Shown piece after piece: positions 40,452 to 51,165 of a stretch of 64,000 bases of DNA. Each line of letters opens with the position of its first letter. Within the stretch, counting starts at the first letter, position 1. The position numbers and the translations under genes are program-made. Location: positions 124,001-188,000 of the forward strand of contig CANMVS010000009.1 in NCBI GenBank assembly GCA_947501445.1, written 5' to 3'. The stretch comes from an uncultured Rhizobiaceae group bacterium. GTDB lineage: Bacteria; Pseudomonadota; Alphaproteobacteria; Rhizobiales; Rhizobiaceae. The notes beneath the pieces are model-generated. The model was given only the letters and a program-made list of their open reading frames with translations. It was not told the DNA's origin and searched no databases.

Positions 40452-42717
40452 CTGTCTGCTTATCTCCCATATCCTGTGACTCGCCCATCACATCACTTTC
40501 CGGAAACCGGACACGAATCATGGCGCCGCCATTCGGATCAAAATCCTTCGGTGCATCATGCAGTTCCAATATGCCACCGTGTTCATCGATGATTTTCTTG
40601 ACGATAGCCAATCCAAGCCCGGTGCCCTTTTCACGCATGGTCATATAGGGCTCGAATATTCTGTTCCGGTTTTCTACAGGCAATCCCTTGCCATTGTCGA
40701 TGATATCCACGACCAGAAAACCCGCACCGGAACGGTTTGCCCGAACTTCAATACGGCGCCCAACACGTTTGTTCTCACTGGTCAGTGCGTCAATTGCTTC
40801 AGTGGCATTTTTGATCAGGTTGCCAAATGCCTGCCCCAACATACGTTCGTCAAAAAGACCAATGAGCGGTACATCACCGAAAGATCGAATAAATTCAATG
40901 TCATTGCGACTCATCTGGCGCAAAAACACGGCGTCTTTGAGGATATCACGCAGGTCATTTTTGACTTTGGCTGGCTTTGGCATTCTTGCGAATGCTGAAA
41001 ACTCGTCAACCATACGTCCAATATCTTCGACCTGTCTGACAATCGTATCGGTACATTGATCAAAAACCATCCGATCGTCATCCGCGATCTGTTTGCCGTA
41101 CCGCCGTTTTATGCGTTCTGCAGAGAGTTGGATTGGAGTCAGCGGGTTCTTGATTTCATGCGCAATGCGCCGTGCCACTTCCGCCCAGGCGGTAGAACGC
41201 TGCGCCATCACCAGATCAGTGATATCATCAAGCGTAATCACATAGGATTCCTGGCCCTGATGCGGGACTTCCCGCGTGGCCTGGACATTCAAGGTGCTTT
41301 CCTTGCCTTTGCGTATCAGCGTGATCTGACTACGATGCTCGCTGCGATGCCATTGTGCAGCGTCAGCCAGAACCGGGGCAATTTCAGGGGCCAACTCGCT
41401 TAAGGAACTGCTCATCAATTTATCTGAATCCACATCCAGCATGAGTTCGGCCGACCGGTTGGCGATTGAAATTTGACCATCTTCATGCACACCGATGACC
41501 CCGGCCGAAACACCTGACAATACAGCCTCGGTGAATTTGCGCCGTTCATCCATCTCGTCGCGCGCCAATATTATTTCATCACGTTGAACGCGAAGTTCTT
41601 CAATCATGTTATTGAATGTTTTGGACAAATTTCCAACATCACCATCTGATGCCCGCACTGGAACCTGGGCATTCAGGTTTCCGCTGGCGACGTCATCGGC
41701 AGCACCGATCAGCAGTCGAATTGGACGAACGATCCGATCCGCGACGGCAATTGCCGTCCAGATCGCTGACAGCAATACAATCAGGGCAAAGCCAAGATAG
41801 AGGATGGCAAATGCCAACTGAATAGGTCCGCGGTCCTCTTCAAGTGCCCTGTATTCCAGCGTATTTTCTTCCATAAGCCGCATGGATTGGATCACTTTTG
41901 GATCAACGGCTCTGATTGTGTAAAGCAACACGTCTGGAATGTTCTGCAGCCTGATGACCGCTCCAACCAGATTGGTAGCACCAGGTGGTATCAGCGCAGG
42001 CTCCCCCTTGGCGGCGGCTTCAAGCGCAGATGCCGGCACTTCAGGCAACGGATTATCGGTTGTAATATCCGCGCGGACAACAACGGTGCCATCTTCGCGC
42101 ACCAGACTTGCAGCCAAAAGTCCCCGGCCGATCGCCTGACGGGTAATCAGGACCGTAAAACCGGTTCTGTCCAGACTATACAGACTGCGTGCGGCATCCA
42201 GGTCATTGGCCATGGATACTGTTTGCCCCTGCAGGTAGCGGGCATTTTCGCTGACGTAAGCCTGCGCGACACTCAAAGATGAATTGACAATCTCTTTGGT
42301 TCTTAGTGAAAACCAGCGGTCCAGCCCGACATCCAGCGTTATGCTGGCGACAATGGCCACCAGTATGGCAGGTAAAATCGCGACCACACTGAACAAACCG
42401 ATAATTCTGACATGGAGCCTTGATGCAGCACGGCCGCGTCGCCGCGCCGCCAGAATATTGACAAACTCGCGGATGATCAGACCAAACAGCGCCAGAACAA
42501 AGACAAGATTGACAATAACCGCTGTCAACACAACTTCATTGCGTGGAGCAATTGGTGTGAGCCCCATCAAAACCGTAAACGAAATCGCCGCACAAATCAG
42601 TGCGCTGGCAACAACAATAATACCCGGCAAGGCCAAAACCCGCCGCCGATCCGTGCTTTGTGAATTAAACGGCACTGTCCCCTCGTCCGCAGCTGGTAAT
42701 GTTCCGCCGACTGTCAT
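40441..42717 (-). CDS. ntrY: Nitrogen-regulation sensor histidine kinase NtrY
   Basis: Encodes 758 residues. Three or four N-terminal membrane spans (residues about 30-170) surround a periplasmic sensing part, another span sits near residue 310-330, then HAMP (RPIRLLIGAADDVASGNLNAQVP), PAS (GVHEDGQISIANRSAELML) and the kinase core: H-box [24 protein letters not shown]-box NLIKNATEAID, G-box GTGLGLAIVKKIIDEHGG. It phosphorylates NtrX, encoded immediately downstream with an 11-base overlap. This is the normal domain plan and length for the family. Confidence 0.95.
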   Translation of the reverse strand: MTVGGTLPAADEGTVPFNSQSTDRRRVLALPGIIVVASALICAAISFTVLMGLTPIAPRNEVVLTAVIVNLVFVLALFGLIIREFVNILAARRRGRAASRLHVRIIGLFSVVAILPAILVAIVASITLDVGLDRWFSLRTKEIVNSSLSVAQAYVSENARYLQGQTVSMANDLDAARSLYSLDRTGFTVLITRQAIGRGLLAASLVREDGTVVVRADITTDNPLPEVPASALEAAAKGEPALIPPGATNLVGAVIRLQNIPDVLLYTIRAVDPKVIQSMRLMEENTLEYRALEEDRGPIQLAFAILYLGFALIVLLSAIWTAIAVADRIVRPIRLLIGAADDVASGNLNAQVPVRASDGDVGNLSKTFNNMIEELRVQRDEIILARDEMDERRKFTEAVLSGVSAGVIGVHEDGQISIANRSAELMLDVDSDKLMSSSLSELAPEIAPVLADAAQWHRSEHRSQITLIRKGKESTLNVQATREVPHQGQESYVITLDDITDLVMAQRSTAWAEVARRIAHEIKNPLTPIQLSAERIKRRYGKQIADDDRMVFDQCTDTIVRQVEDIGRMVDEFSAFARMPKPAKVKNDLRDILKDAVFLRQMSRNDIEFIRSFGDVPLIGLFDERMLGQAFGNLIKNATEAIDALTSENKRVGRRIEVRANRSGAGFLVVDIIDNGKGLPVENRNRIFEPYMTMREKGTGLGLAIVKKIIDEHGGILELHDAPKDFDPNGGAMIRVRFPESDVMGESQDMGDKQTDGL

Positions 42718-42826
42718 CTAACCCTCAATTGATTATACAGGTTTGTCGCAAATCACTGCTGCACCAATTATTGCGTTGCCATAATGCAACGCAATGTGGC
42801 GAAAATGCAACGCTTGTGCACCCTGG

Positions 42827-44281
42827 TCAAGCAGATCGTGGCGATCGGTATATGGATACGCCCAGTTCGCGGATTTTTTTCCGCAGGGTGTTTCTGTTCA
42901 ATCCCAGCAGCTCTGCCGCCTTGATCTGGTTGCCATGCGTTGCAGTCAGAGCCGCTAGCACAAGCGGGTATTCAACCTCTTCCAGCACCCGGTGATAAAG
43001 CCCCGGCGGCGGCAGATCACCGTCAAACTGGGAAAAATAGCGCTGCATATTGTCTTCGACTGACTGAGCAATCGTAACCGTTCCCGTGGAGGTTGATGGC
43101 GAATTATCCGATTCCTGAATGCTCTCAGCGTTCAGCTCTGCCGCGACAATTTCCGAGGTAATGACGTCCTGCGGGTAAAGGGCCGTCAGGCGGCGGATAA
43201 AATTTTCCAGCTCACGCACATTGCCAGGCCAGCCAAACTGTTTGAGCCGATCAAGCGCAGAGGCTTCGAATCGCTTGACCTGCAACCCCTCCTTTTCTGC
43301 CGCATTGCTGAAGTGGCGCACCAGGTCCGGAATATCCTCGGCACGATCGCGCAGCGGCGGTAATCGAAGCGGCACAACATTGAGACGGTAGTACAGATCT
43401 TCACGGAACAGGCCCTGGTTAATCGATGTTTTGAGGTCCTTGTTCGTTGCCGCAACAATGCGAACATTGGTTCGAATGGCGGTGCGCCCGCCCACGGTTG
43501 TATATTCGCCCTGCTGCAACACCCGCAACAACCGGGTTTGCGCATCCATTGGCATGTCACCAATTTCATCGAGAAAGAGCGTGCCACCTTCTGCCTGCTC
43601 AAATCGACCACTAGAGCGCGTCTGCGCACCGGTGAAAGCGCCCTTCTCGTGTCCAAACAATTCTGATTCAATGAGATCGCGTGGAATGGCCGCCATATTA
43701 ATTGCAACAAATGGCCCATTGCGGCGCTTGCCGTAGTCATGCAGGGCGCGGGCTACAAGTTCCTTGCCGGTTCCAGACTCACCAGTGATCATCAAAGTCA
43801 GATCAGTCTGCATCAGCCGGGCGAGCACACGATATATCTCCTGCATCGCAGCCGAACGTCCGACCAGCGGCATGCCTTCACTGATATCCTCTGAATTGTC
43901 TGCTGCTACCTTTTTGGGCTCTGACAGTGCGCGCCCTATGATGGCAACCAGTTCGGTCAGATCAAAAGGCTTTGGCAGATACTCATAAGCCCCTCGTTCA
44001 GAAGCTTTTATCGCAGTCATAAATGTGTTTTGGGCGCTCATAACCAGAACCGGAAGATCAGGCCGGGCCTTTTTGATGCGCGGCAGCAGATCAAAGGCAT
44101 TTTCATCGGGCATAATGACATCGGTAATGACGATGTCTCCATCTCCCGCAGCAATCCACCGCCACAGGGTTGACGCGTTTGACGTCACCCTCACATCATA
44201 ACCGGCGCGCGAGAGTGCCTGATTTAATACAGTGCGAATGGCCGCATCATCATCAGCTACCAGTACTGTTGCATTGCTCAT
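42827..44281 (-). CDS. ntrC: Nitrogen regulation protein NtrC
   Basis: Encodes 484 residues from ATG 44281, with AGGTGAG just upstream. Receiver domain [14 protein letters not shown] with acceptor Asp in [12 protein letters not shown]+ domain with Walker [10 protein letters not shown], the sigma-54 contact loop GAFTGA in [11 protein letters not shown], and Walker [14 protein letters not shown]; Fis-type helix-turn-helix [22 protein letters not shown]. It activates sigma-54 promoters of nitrogen assimilation genes when phosphorylated by NtrB, whose gene ends five bases upstream. The intact GAFTGA contrasts with NtrX two genes on. Confidence 0.96.
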   Translation of the reverse strand: MSNATVLVADDDAAIRTVLNQALSRAGYDVRVTSNASTLWRWIAAGDGDIVITDVIMPDENAFDLLPRIKKARPDLPVLVMSAQNTFMTAIKASERGAYEYLPKPFDLTELVAIIGRALSEPKKVAADNSEDISEGMPLVGRSAAMQEIYRVLARLMQTDLTLMITGESGTGKELVARALHDYGKRRNGPFVAINMAAIPRDLIESELFGHEKGAFTGAQTRSSGRFEQAEGGTLFLDEIGDMPMDAQTRLLRVLQQGEYTTVGGRTAIRTNVRIVAATNKDLKTSINQGLFREDLYYRLNVVPLRLPPLRDRAEDIPDLVRHFSNAAEKEGLQVKRFEASALDRLKQFGWPGNVRELENFIRRLTALYPQDVITSEIVAAELNAESIQESDNSPSTSTGTVTIAQSVEDNMQRYFSQFDGDLPPPGLYHRVLEEVEYPLVLAALTATHGNQIKAAELLGLNRNTLRKKIRELGVSIYRSPRSA

Positions 44282-44285
44282 CAAC

Positions 44286-45428
44286 TCACCTTGTGGTGTT
44301 GGTATTATTGTCTCTTGGGGCAACATTTTCGCGGGAAGCCGGCATCAACACCCGAAAGACTGTTTTTGACGCCTGGCTATCGCATTCAACGATGCCGCCG
44401 TGGTCGCCCACAATCTTGGCAACGAGCGCCAGCCCCAGCCCGGACCCATTGATTTTGGTTGTAATAAAGGGATCAAACAAATGCTGAAGCATATCCGAAG
44501 GCACACCGGGACCATTGTCCTGCACACAAAATTCCAGCGGCAACGATACTTTTTCGCCCGAACCAGGAACGGAAAGCCGGATGCCCGGTCGGTAGGCTGT
44601 GGTCAATGTGATTTGAGGCGCAGACTGTGAGCCAAGTGCCTCACTTGAATTCTTGATAAGGTTCAAAAACACCTGGACGAGTTGATCACGATTGGCAAAT
44701 ACCGGTGGCAGCGATGGATCGTAGTTTTCAACGAACTTTATGTTCCGCCCAAACCCGGCCCTGGCAACGGCTTTCACATGATCGAGCACGGCATGAATAT
44801 TGACAGGTTCCCGATCTATGGGGCGTTCATCTGAAAAAATTTCCATCCGGTCAACCAGCGATACGATCCGGTCCGTTTCATCGCGAATGAGGCGGGTGAG
44901 TGCGCGATCATCATCACCAACAGATGTTTCCAGCAATTGGGCAGCCCCGCGAATGCCAGACAGGGGGTTTTTGATTTCGTGTGCCAGCATCGAGGCAAGC
45001 CCCGTGACAGAACGAGCGGCAGCACGATGGGTCAATTGCCTGTCGATCTTGTCGGCCATGGAGCGCTCCTGAAAGAGCACAACAACACAGCCTGTCTTCT
45101 CAATGACCGGGGCAACATAAAGATCGACCAGACGGTCATTGCCAAGCTTGGGCGAACTGACATCAACCCGATACTCATTGACTGGCGCGCGGCGCGTACG
45201 AACCTGCTCTATAAGCGCCAGTAGCGGACTTCCAAAGGGAATATAGGTATCCAGTTTCCGGCGGGACAAATGCTGCCTGCTGGCGCCAAAAAACACCTCA
45301 GCCTCCCAATTGGCAAATGAGACGTGATTGTCCTCATCGACCATGATCACCGGGTGGCGTATTGCATTGAGTACTGCAATGGGTATGCCGGTTAAAATGT
45401 CCTCAGGTTGCTGAGAAACCTGGTTCAT
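44286..45428 (-). CDS. ntrB: Nitrogen regulation sensor kinase NtrB
   Basis: Encodes 380 residues with no membrane span. A PAS domain ([25 protein letters not shown]) is followed by the H-box [23 protein letters not shown]-box [11 protein letters not shown] and G-box [18 protein letters not shown]. As a cytoplasmic kinase/phosphatase of NtrC it is controlled by PII proteins. Its start overlaps the dusB stop by four bases, an arrangement (nifR3-ntrB-ntrC) classic for alphaproteobacteria. Confidence 0.96.
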   Translation of the reverse strand: MNQVSQQPEDILTGIPIAVLNAIRHPVIMVDEDNHVSFANWEAEVFFGASRQHLSRRKLDTYIPFGSPLLALIEQVRTRRAPVNEYRVDVSSPKLGNDRLVDLYVAPVIEKTGCVVVLFQERSMADKIDRQLTHRAAARSVTGLASMLAHEIKNPLSGIRGAAQLLETSVGDDDRALTRLIRDETDRIVSLVDRMEIFSDERPIDREPVNIHAVLDHVKAVARAGFGRNIKFVENYDPSLPPVFANRDQLVQVFLNLIKNSSEALGSQSAPQITLTTAYRPGIRLSVPGSGEKVSLPLEFCVQDNGPGVPSDMLQHLFDPFITTKINGSGLGLALVAKIVGDHGGIVECDSQASKTVFRVLMPASRENVAPRDNNTNTTR

Positions 45429-46423
45429 GCAGCCACCTTCACCGCTGTTTCATCAACGCTTTGTGAGGAAAATACCCGCCGCATGGCGGTTATAACCATT
45501 TGCGGATCCAATCCGGTCATGATTTCGGTTTTCATGGCAGCAGAACAATGCGTCGCATGACGCTGGAGGTACCAACCCAGATGTTTGCGCGAATGGCGCG
45601 TACCCACATCTTTGCCATAGTGGGACAGGTTCATCTCATAGTGTTCAATAATAATGTCGCTCAGGTCAACTGCGGTGTTCGGAATATCCGGATTGCCCGC
45701 CAGTTGACCGCACAACCATGGCCTGCCCTGCGCGCCGCGACCAATCATCACCGCGTCAGCGCCACTTGCCTGGCGTATTTCATCGATATCGGTTGCCGTA
45801 TTCACATCACCATTGGCCACGAGCGGCACATCAATTGTCGCGCGTACAGCAGCAATTGCTGACCAGTCTGCCCGGCCCTTGTAAAACTGACTGCGCGTGC
45901 GCCCATGAACGGTTATCATTTGAGCGCCTGCAGATTCTGCCCGCCGGGCCAGTTCCGGTGCGTTGATGGAACTTTCGTCCCAACCCAGCCGCATTTTCAC
46001 AGTAACCGGAACCTTCACGGCATTGACGGTCGCCTCAATCAACCGCAACGCATGATCCAGATCACGCATGAGAGCCGACCCCGAATAGCCACCCGTTACC
46101 TTTTTTGCAGGACATCCCATGTTGATGTCGATGACATCGGCGCCCTGCGACTCAGCAATGATGGCCGCTTCAGCCATCCAGCGGGCTTCGCGTCCTGCCA
46201 GTTGAACCATATGCGGAGCTATTCCGTCTCCGCGCAGCCGGACCCAGGATTCAGCGCTGTCGCACACCAACTCCCGACTTGCGACCATTTCGGTAACCAC
46301 AAGGCCGGCGCCATAGCGCCATGCCAACCGACGAAAGGGCAAATCGCTGATACCCGACATGGGCGCAAGGATGACCCGGTTGCGAATTTCGACCGGGCCT
46401 ATATTGAATGGTTTATCAATCAT
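45425..46423 (-). CDS. dusB: tRNA-dihydrouridine synthase DusB (NifR3)
   Basis: Encodes 332 residues from ATG 46423. The TIM-barrel FMN enzyme reduces specific uridines in the tRNA D-loop. Seen are the start [17 protein letters not shown], the catalytic-Cys region [32 protein letters not shown] and the phosphate-binding loop [13 protein letters not shown]. In alphaproteobacteria this gene was long called nifR3 because it heads the ntrBC operon, exactly as here. The divergent ispDF gene starts 151 bases away. Confidence 0.95.
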   Translation of the reverse strand: MIDKPFNIGPVEIRNRVILAPMSGISDLPFRRLAWRYGAGLVVTEMVASRELVCDSAESWVRLRGDGIAPHMVQLAGREARWMAEAAIIAESQGADVIDINMGCPAKKVTGGYSGSALMRDLDHALRLIEATVNAVKVPVTVKMRLGWDESSINAPELARRAESAGAQMITVHGRTRSQFYKGRADWSAIAAVRATIDVPLVANGDVNTATDIDEIRQASGADAVMIGRGAQGRPWLCGQLAGNPDIPNTAVDLSDIIIEHYEMNLSHYGKDVGTRHSRKHLGWYLQRHATHCSAAMKTEIMTGLDPQMVITAMRRVFSSQSVDETAVKVAA

Positions 46424-46574
46424 GTGTCTTTGCACTATTTTCAGGCAAGATTTTCATCTGCTTAGTTTTTATGCAATTGGATGAGAATTGCAAGTCGTAA
46501 TATTGAATTGACGGCTGGCCAAATGCCGATCAGGCCGCTACAGCATCCATGCCGAAAACGGATATATATGAAAC

Positions 46575-47783
46575 ATGTCAAAAAACACGACATTTGCTGC
46601 GATTATTGTAGCCGCCGGACGCGGTGAGCGCGCTGGCTCCCCACAGGACGGACCGAAACAATATCGTCTGATTGGCGGCCGGCCGATACTGGCATGGACC
46701 CTGGAATTATTTTTACACCATCCAGGCATTGGCAGGGTCGTTGTCGTCATACACCCGGATGACCGCGGCTTGTTTGAAGCGTTGGAAGAAAATATCTGCA
46801 CCGCGCCAATTCTGTCTTTGGTTTACGGCGGCAATGACAGGCAGGCCTCTGTCATGAATGGCCTGGCAGCGCTTGGCGCTGATAAGCCCGATTTTGTTTT
46901 AATCCACGATGGCGTCAGACCATTTTGTGACAGCGATCTGCTGGACCGCGTAATGACCAGTCTCAATCCGGATACACAGGCAGTATTTCCGGCATTGCCG
47001 GTTACGGACACGCTCAAACAATCCTCTGATGGCCTGTCGGTTGGCAAAACCGTTCCTCGGACACATTTGTATGGCGCCCAAACACCCCAGGGGTTTGCCT
47101 ATGAAGCTATTTTTGATGCGCACAAACGGGCGTCCCGCAATGCACAGACCAGCTTTACAGATGATTGCAGCATAGCCGAATGGGCAGGCATGAATGTTCG
47201 CCTTGTGCCCGGTGATATCGACAACATCAAGCTGACGACCGCAAGGGATATAAAATTGGCAAACGAGAAGTTGACAATCCACAGCGCCCTGCCGGATGTG
47301 CGCACTGGCAACGGTTATGATGTGCATGCCCTTGTGGACGGTGACCATGTTACGCTTTGCGGGATCGATATCGAACACGATCAAAGCCTTGATGGACATT
47401 CAGATGCCGATGTTGCGCTTCACGCACTGACGGATGCGCTGCTGGCAACCTGCGGTGAAGGTGACATAGGCGACCACTTTCCACCCACTGATCCACAATG
47501 GAAAGGCGCCGCCTCCCACATATTTCTGGAACACGCTGCTGCCCTTGTCCGAACGCGAGGCGGCACATTGCTCAATGTCGATGTGACACTGATTTGCGAA
47601 GCACCGAAAATCGGACCACACCGACTGGCCATGCGAAAAAAACTGGCTGATATGTTGAACATTGACCTGCAACGCTGCTCCGTCAAAGCCACAACCAATG
47701 AAAAGATCGGGTTCATTGGCCGTCAGGAAGGCATTGCCTGCATCGCAACTGCATCTGTGTTTTACGGATATTCACAACCATGA
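46575..47783 (+). CDS. ispDF: Bifunctional isoprenoid enzyme IspD/IspF
   Basis: Encodes 402 residues. The IspD half (1 to about 230) has the nucleotide-binding start AAGRGERAG and [17 protein letters not shown] and makes CDP-methylerythritol from CTP and MEP. The IspF half (about 240-402) begins [11 protein letters not shown] with the D-x-H zinc site, has [32 protein letters not shown] and ends with CIATASVFY, making the cyclic diphosphate. Fusion of the two is characteristic of alphaproteobacteria and a few others. It overlaps the next gene start by four bases. Confidence 0.96.
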   Translation: MSKNTTFAAIIVAAGRGERAGSPQDGPKQYRLIGGRPILAWTLELFLHHPGIGRVVVVIHPDDRGLFEALEENICTAPILSLVYGGNDRQASVMNGLAALGADKPDFVLIHDGVRPFCDSDLLDRVMTSLNPDTQAVFPALPVTDTLKQSSDGLSVGKTVPRTHLYGAQTPQGFAYEAIFDAHKRASRNAQTSFTDDCSIAEWAGMNVRLVPGDIDNIKLTTARDIKLANEKLTIHSALPDVRTGNGYDVHALVDGDHVTLCGIDIEHDQSLDGHSDADVALHALTDALLATCGEGDIGDHFPPTDPQWKGAASHIFLEHAAALVRTRGGTLLNVDVTLICEAPKIGPHRLAMRKKLADMLNIDLQRCSVKATTNEKIGFIGRQEGIACIATASVFYGYSQP

Positions 47784-48271
47784 ATGGGAACGAAAAACGC
47801 GCCCGCGAGTTGGTCAAGTCGATGACCAAGGCCGGCAAAATGATAGCAACTGCCGAGTCATGCACCGGCGGTATGATTGCTGCGGCCATCACCGATGTTG
47901 CAGGCTCATCAGCCGTGTTTGACCGCGGTTTCGTGACCTACTCCAATCAGGCCAAACACGATATGCTTGGGGTGAAGAAGGAAACGCTCGCTTCCCATGG
48001 TGCCGTTTCCAGGCAAACTGCAATCGAGATGGCTGAGGGCGCACTAACGTATTCCAGAGCAGATTTCGCTGTTTCCGTCACAGGCGTTGCGGGCCCCGGT
48101 GGTGGATCTGCTGAGAAGCCGGTCGGGCTTGTTCACATGGCCATTGCGCTGCGAAATGGACCCACACGTCACAAGGAACTGAGGTTTGGTGACGTGGGGC
48201 GGGCCACTGTTCGCATTGAAACCGTGAGCGCAGCATTGGATTCGCTGTTACAATTAATTCCAACTCAATAA
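47780..48271 (+). CDS. pncC: CinA C-terminal-type nicotinamide-nucleotide amidase (PncC)
   Basis: Encodes 163 residues, a stand-alone CinA C-terminal domain. The conserved N-terminal block [35 protein letters not shown] holds the catalytic Ser, followed by the family region [27 protein letters not shown]. The enzyme deamidates nicotinamide mononucleotide in pyridine-nucleotide recycling. Start overlaps the ispDF stop by four bases, so they are coupled. It is the last core gene before the accessory region. Confidence 0.92.
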   Translation: MNGNEKRARELVKSMTKAGKMIATAESCTGGMIAAAITDVAGSSAVFDRGFVTYSNQAKHDMLGVKKETLASHGAVSRQTAIEMAEGALTYSRADFAVSVTGVAGPGGGSAEKPVGLVHMAIALRNGPTRHKELRFGDVGRATVRIETVSAALDSLLQLIPTQ

Positions 48272-48609
48272 ATGTACACATGGTCATTCAATGCCGCGCC
48301 CCACCCTATTCAGCACAGCAACGAACCTGCGATAATATGCCCTGATCTACATCATTGTCTGGACGGACGAACGACTGAGAGTCTTCTTTTTTGGAACCGA
48401 GCAACGGATGAATTGTTGTCGATATTAAATTTGCTCAAGCCACGTCGAAACTACCGACAAACTGACAAAGCAGATACTTCCCAAACTTCAAAACACTGGC
48501 ATTCAAAAGACTGACCAGTCTTCATCAGAACCTACCACTTCAAAGTCAATGAACTTTTGATGGGCTCGATAGTCAGCCCATATGTCAGAGGATTGATTTT
48601 TATCTCCAC
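48272..48609. other. Intergenic tract between pncC and the insertion sequence
   Basis: These 338 bases hold no convincing gene. An 80-codon frame starts right after the pncC stop but has no ribosome site or family features. Two hairpins are visible: AAGACT-GACC-AGTCTT near 48507-48522 and ATGGGCT-N8-AGCCCAT at 48560-48581; either may end the pncC transcript. The right edge carries the CCAC target duplication of the insertion sequence. Confidence 0.45.
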
Positions 48610-48648
48610 TGAACCGCCCCGGGAATGCCGGAGACTGGTTCGTTTAAG

Positions 48649-49677
48649 TTATGCTGCCATGGCTGGTTCGTCCAGCTTGGCGTAGTGTTGTTTTTCTGCT
48701 TCGGCTGGCGGGATATTGCCGATGGGCTCCAGCAGTCGGCGATTGTTAAACCAGTCGACCCATTCAAGCGTGGCGAATTCGACAGCTTCGAAGCTGCGCC
48801 ATGGATCACGTCGATGGATCACTTCAGCCTTGTAAAGTCCGTTGATGGTTTCTGCCAGAGCATTGTCGTAGGAATCTCCAACACTGCCGACCGATGGTTC
48901 GATACCTGCCTGTGCCAGGCGTTCGGTGTACTTTATCGATACATATTGACTTCCTCTGTCGCTGTGGTGGATGAGCCCGCCGCGATTAATTGGACGACGA
49001 TCGTGCAAGGCCTGTTCCAGAGCATCGAGGACGAATCCGGTATGGGCTGTGCGTGAGGCACGCCAGCCGACGATATAGCGAGCGTAAACGTCGATCACGA
49101 AGGCGACGTAGACGAAGCCTTTCCAAGTGGCCACATAGGTAAAATCAGACACCCACAGCCTGTTGGGCGCAGGTGCATGGAATTGCCGATTGACGTGATC
49201 AAGCGGACACGGTGCAGCCTTGTTGCTGATTGTGGTTCGCACGGGTTTGCCTCGGATGACGCCTTGCATTCCCATGCTTCTCATCAGCCGTGCGACGGTA
49301 CAGCGGGCGATCTCAAAGCCCTCCCGCTGCATTTGCCGCCAAACTTTGCGTACACCATAAACACCAAAATTGTCTGTAAACACACGCTTGATCTCAGGCC
49401 TCAGCACAAGATCCCGCTTTGCCCGCAAGGACAATCTGGCCGGATCAACTCGCTTAGCAGCATGGAGATGATAGGTGGATGGGGCAATCGGCAGAACTCT
49501 GCAAATTGGCTCGACCCCGTGTTCCTCCCGATACTCGTCGATGAACGCGATCATCTCTTGAACGGGCGGTCGAGCTCCGTCTCCTTGCCCGGCAGGTGAT
49601 TGCCACGCAATCACCGAGAGGAGGAGCAAAATAGGCAGACGCTTTGCGCAATATCTCGTTGGCCTGGCGAAGCTCAC
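48649..49677 (-). CDS. IS3-family transposase, OrfB (DDE integrase domain)
   Basis: A frame of 342 codons whose true content starts near [20 protein letters not shown] (in two pieces); residues before that come from the orfA overlap region read in another frame. The rve-type DDE core is complete: D in [12 protein letters not shown] in [11 protein letters not shown], and E in [13 protein letters not shown]. The helical region [11 protein letters not shown] precedes it. In IS3 elements OrfB is made as an OrfAB fusion by a -1 ribosomal frameshift. In this copy the frames do not line up for a single -1 shift (see the hairpin entry), so the fusion transposase may not be made. Confidence 0.9.
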   Translation of the reverse strand: MSFARPTRYCAKRLPILLLLSVIAWQSPAGQGDGARPPVQEMIAFIDEYREEHGVEPICRVLPIAPSTYHLHAAKRVDPARLSLRAKRDLVLRPEIKRVFTDNFGVYGVRKVWRQMQREGFEIARCTVARLMRSMGMQGVIRGKPVRTTISNKAAPCPLDHVNRQFHAPAPNRLWVSDFTYVATWKGFVYVAFVIDVYARYIVGWRASRTAHTGFVLDALEQALHDRRPINRGGLIHHSDRGSQYVSIKYTERLAQAGIEPSVGSVGDSYDNALAETINGLYKAEVIHRRDPWRSFEAVEFATLEWVDWFNNRRLLEPIGNIPPAEAEKQHYAKLDEPAMAA

Positions 49678-49921
49678 GATTCTCCCGTTCCAGGACCCTC
49701 ATCTTCTCACTCATCTCGGAGGGAACACCGGCGCGTTGGCCACTGTCCACTTCAACCTTCTTAACCCATTCATTGAGCGTTTGGGGCACACAGCCAATTT
49801 TGCCGGCAATCGACACAATCGCAGCCCAGCGGGACGTGTATTCGCCTTCATGATCCATTACCATCCGCACCGCACGGGCACGAACTTCAGCGGAAAACTT
49901 GTTCGTTGTTTTGTTTGTCAT
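49454..49921 (-). CDS. IS3-family transposase, OrfA (helix-turn-helix)
   Basis: A frame of 155 codons from ATG 49921. The true orfA part is about the first 100 residues: a helix-turn-helix ([19 protein letters not shown], then [20 protein letters not shown]) and a leucine-zipper-like helix [30 protein letters not shown]. Beyond that the frame reads residues without IS3 likeness because of an out-of-frame palindromic segment. The usual orfA end, ELDRPFKR and stop, is present a little downstream but in a different frame. OrfA binds the terminal repeats and helps dimerisation. Confidence 0.85.
   Translation of the reverse strand: MTNKTTNKFSAEVRARAVRMVMDHEGEYTSRWAAIVSIAGKIGCVPQTLNEWVKKVEVDSGQRAGVPSEMSEKMRVLERENRELRQANEILRKASAYFAPPLGDCVAITCRARRRSSTARSRDDRVHRRVSGGTRGRANLQSSADCPIHLSSPCC
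49595..49615. repeat. Hairpin in the orfA/orfB frameshift window of the IS
   Basis: GGTGATTGC-CAC-GCAATCACC, nine-base perfect arms with a three-base loop, flanked by an outer CTCCT/AGGAG pair. It separates the end of the conserved orfA frame (ASAYFA) from ELDRPFKR, which sits in another frame. It could be a frameshift-stimulating structure, or an inserted palindrome that broke the element. Confidence 0.6.
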
Positions 49922-49975
49922 TGCTCAATCCTCTCAGGAGTTTGAGCCTCTGACAATCCTGGGGCGGTTCACCAC

Positions 49976-50279
49976 AGGGCCTGTTTCAGTTTCATGGCAG
50001 GGATTACACCACCGATTGCTCTATTGGGTCATTCGTTGTTTTTGGCCATAAGCTGTGTGGCCTCACCTTGGGCCAGCTTGCCCAATATGCAGTCTGAATC
50101 TCAAAATTGGTCGAAGGGGATTCCTTGCGAAGTTCCCTTGCGATCGAAGAATTGAAACAATTTTAAGTCAGAGAAATCCATTTGGGCGACGGTCAGACCG
50201 CATTATTTACAATCCAGTGTTTTATTGTTAATATTTACATGCAATTCCGCATATAAATGTATTATACTTGAGGCCATGG
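49976..50279. other. Intergenic tract between the IS and the orphan membrane protein
   Basis: About 304 bases with no gene or repeat that I recognise. The right third (50210-50275) is strongly AT-rich, with TTTACATGCAATTCC and CATATAAATG stretches that may hold the promoter of the next gene; GAGG at about 50270 is its ribosome site. Confidence 0.4.
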
Positions 50280-51092
50280 ATGACTATTAGCTACATCACA
50301 TGCTCACTTACTATCGCATTTTTGTGTTTTATTATTACAAAAATAAACCATAGAATTATCAAATTTGCGATTCTAATCGGTTTGGCTTCTTTTTCCACTT
50401 TAGCTTGTATTTTATATGTCGATTCATCTGATTTTAGTTGGTTCTATTGGGTAAAATACTACACTATATTTATGACTGCATTATTCGCTTGTGCAGGGAA
50501 TTGGTTGTGCCGATACTTACACAACAGGACTATTACGGCAATCTGTTATCTATTTTTGCTTTTGAATGTAATAGAAGCTTTGTTGGTCAATATTATCGAT
50601 CCCAACACACTTATTGCTGTTTGCACATTGGTTTTGCTGACGCACATTGTAGGCAGTTACCTGCTAACCAATCCGGCATCCCGGTCAACAGATTTGGTAT
50701 ATGTGCAAATCAGCACACCCATCGTATTTTCTGTTGCTGTTTGGCATAGCGCGTTCATGTTCAATTCGTTCCCTGCATATGCAGTGCAACAAATGCCAAT
50801 CATGCTTATTAGTATCGGATTTTTCATTTTTGTAAAAAAGGAAATATGGGGAGCTGTTCGGGCGCAGTCCCTATTCGTTTCAATGGCTTTGATGGACATC
50901 TTATATATCGCAAATGTGACGTATTTCCAAAGAACATTCGTTCCTGCACCGGAAATCAGTAAATACACAGACATCATAACTCTGCTTGCGCTCGTCTGGT
51001 GTACTGGATTGATTATATTGGAACTATTTCCACTGTTACGCACCCGCCTATTGGATACAAATAACCACACCTCTGCCGGCATCGAGACATAA
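50280..51092 (+). CDS. Orphan multi-spanning membrane protein, unknown function
   Basis: Encodes 270 residues from ATG 50280, preceded by GAGG with a six-base gap; a TTG four codons upstream is less likely. Eight or nine hydrophobic spans fill the sequence (for example ISYITCSLTIAFLCFIITKI, FYWVKYYTIFMTALFACAG, AICYLFLLLNVIEALLVNII, IITLLALVWCTGLIILELF), with only short loops, some with Asn and Lys. I recognise no family. Base composition is far more AT-rich than core genes and codon use differs, suggesting horizontal gain. It sits alone between the insertion sequence and the lpd fragment. Confidence 0.6.
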   Translation: MTISYITCSLTIAFLCFIITKINHRIIKFAILIGLASFSTLACILYVDSSDFSWFYWVKYYTIFMTALFACAGNWLCRYLHNRTITAICYLFLLLNVIEALLVNIIDPNTLIAVCTLVLLTHIVGSYLLTNPASRSTDLVYVQISTPIVFSVAVWHSAFMFNSFPAYAVQQMPIMLISIGFFIFVKKEIWGAVRAQSLFVSMALMDILYIANVTYFQRTFVPAPEISKYTDIITLLALVWCTGLIILELFPLLRTRLLDTNNHTSAGIET

Positions 51093-51165
51093 GCAATAAC
51101 TGTTTTCACAGTTGGTTGAATGGCTGGATTACTGCTTAGTAGAGATCGCTTGTGTGTTTGGGTTT

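Larger units (their letters stand above)
48610..49971 (-). mobile_element. IS3-family insertion sequence with 4-base target duplication
   Basis: The element is 1362 bases. Its ends are imperfect inverted repeats: left TGAACCGCCCCGGGAATG and, reading inward from the right, TGAACCGCCCCAGGATTG, which continue to match for about 26 bases. Both flanks carry CCAC (48606-48609 and 49972-49975), a four-base target duplication, within the 3-5 bases usual for IS3. It contains orfA and orfB on the minus strand. It entered DNA of no recognisable gene. The perfect flanking duplication suggests a fairly recent insertion. Confidence 0.93.

Noticed and set aside
48272-48514. 80-codon frame starting right after pncC
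   Set aside because: No ribosome site, no recognisable features, and its composition is not protein-like; treated as intergenic.
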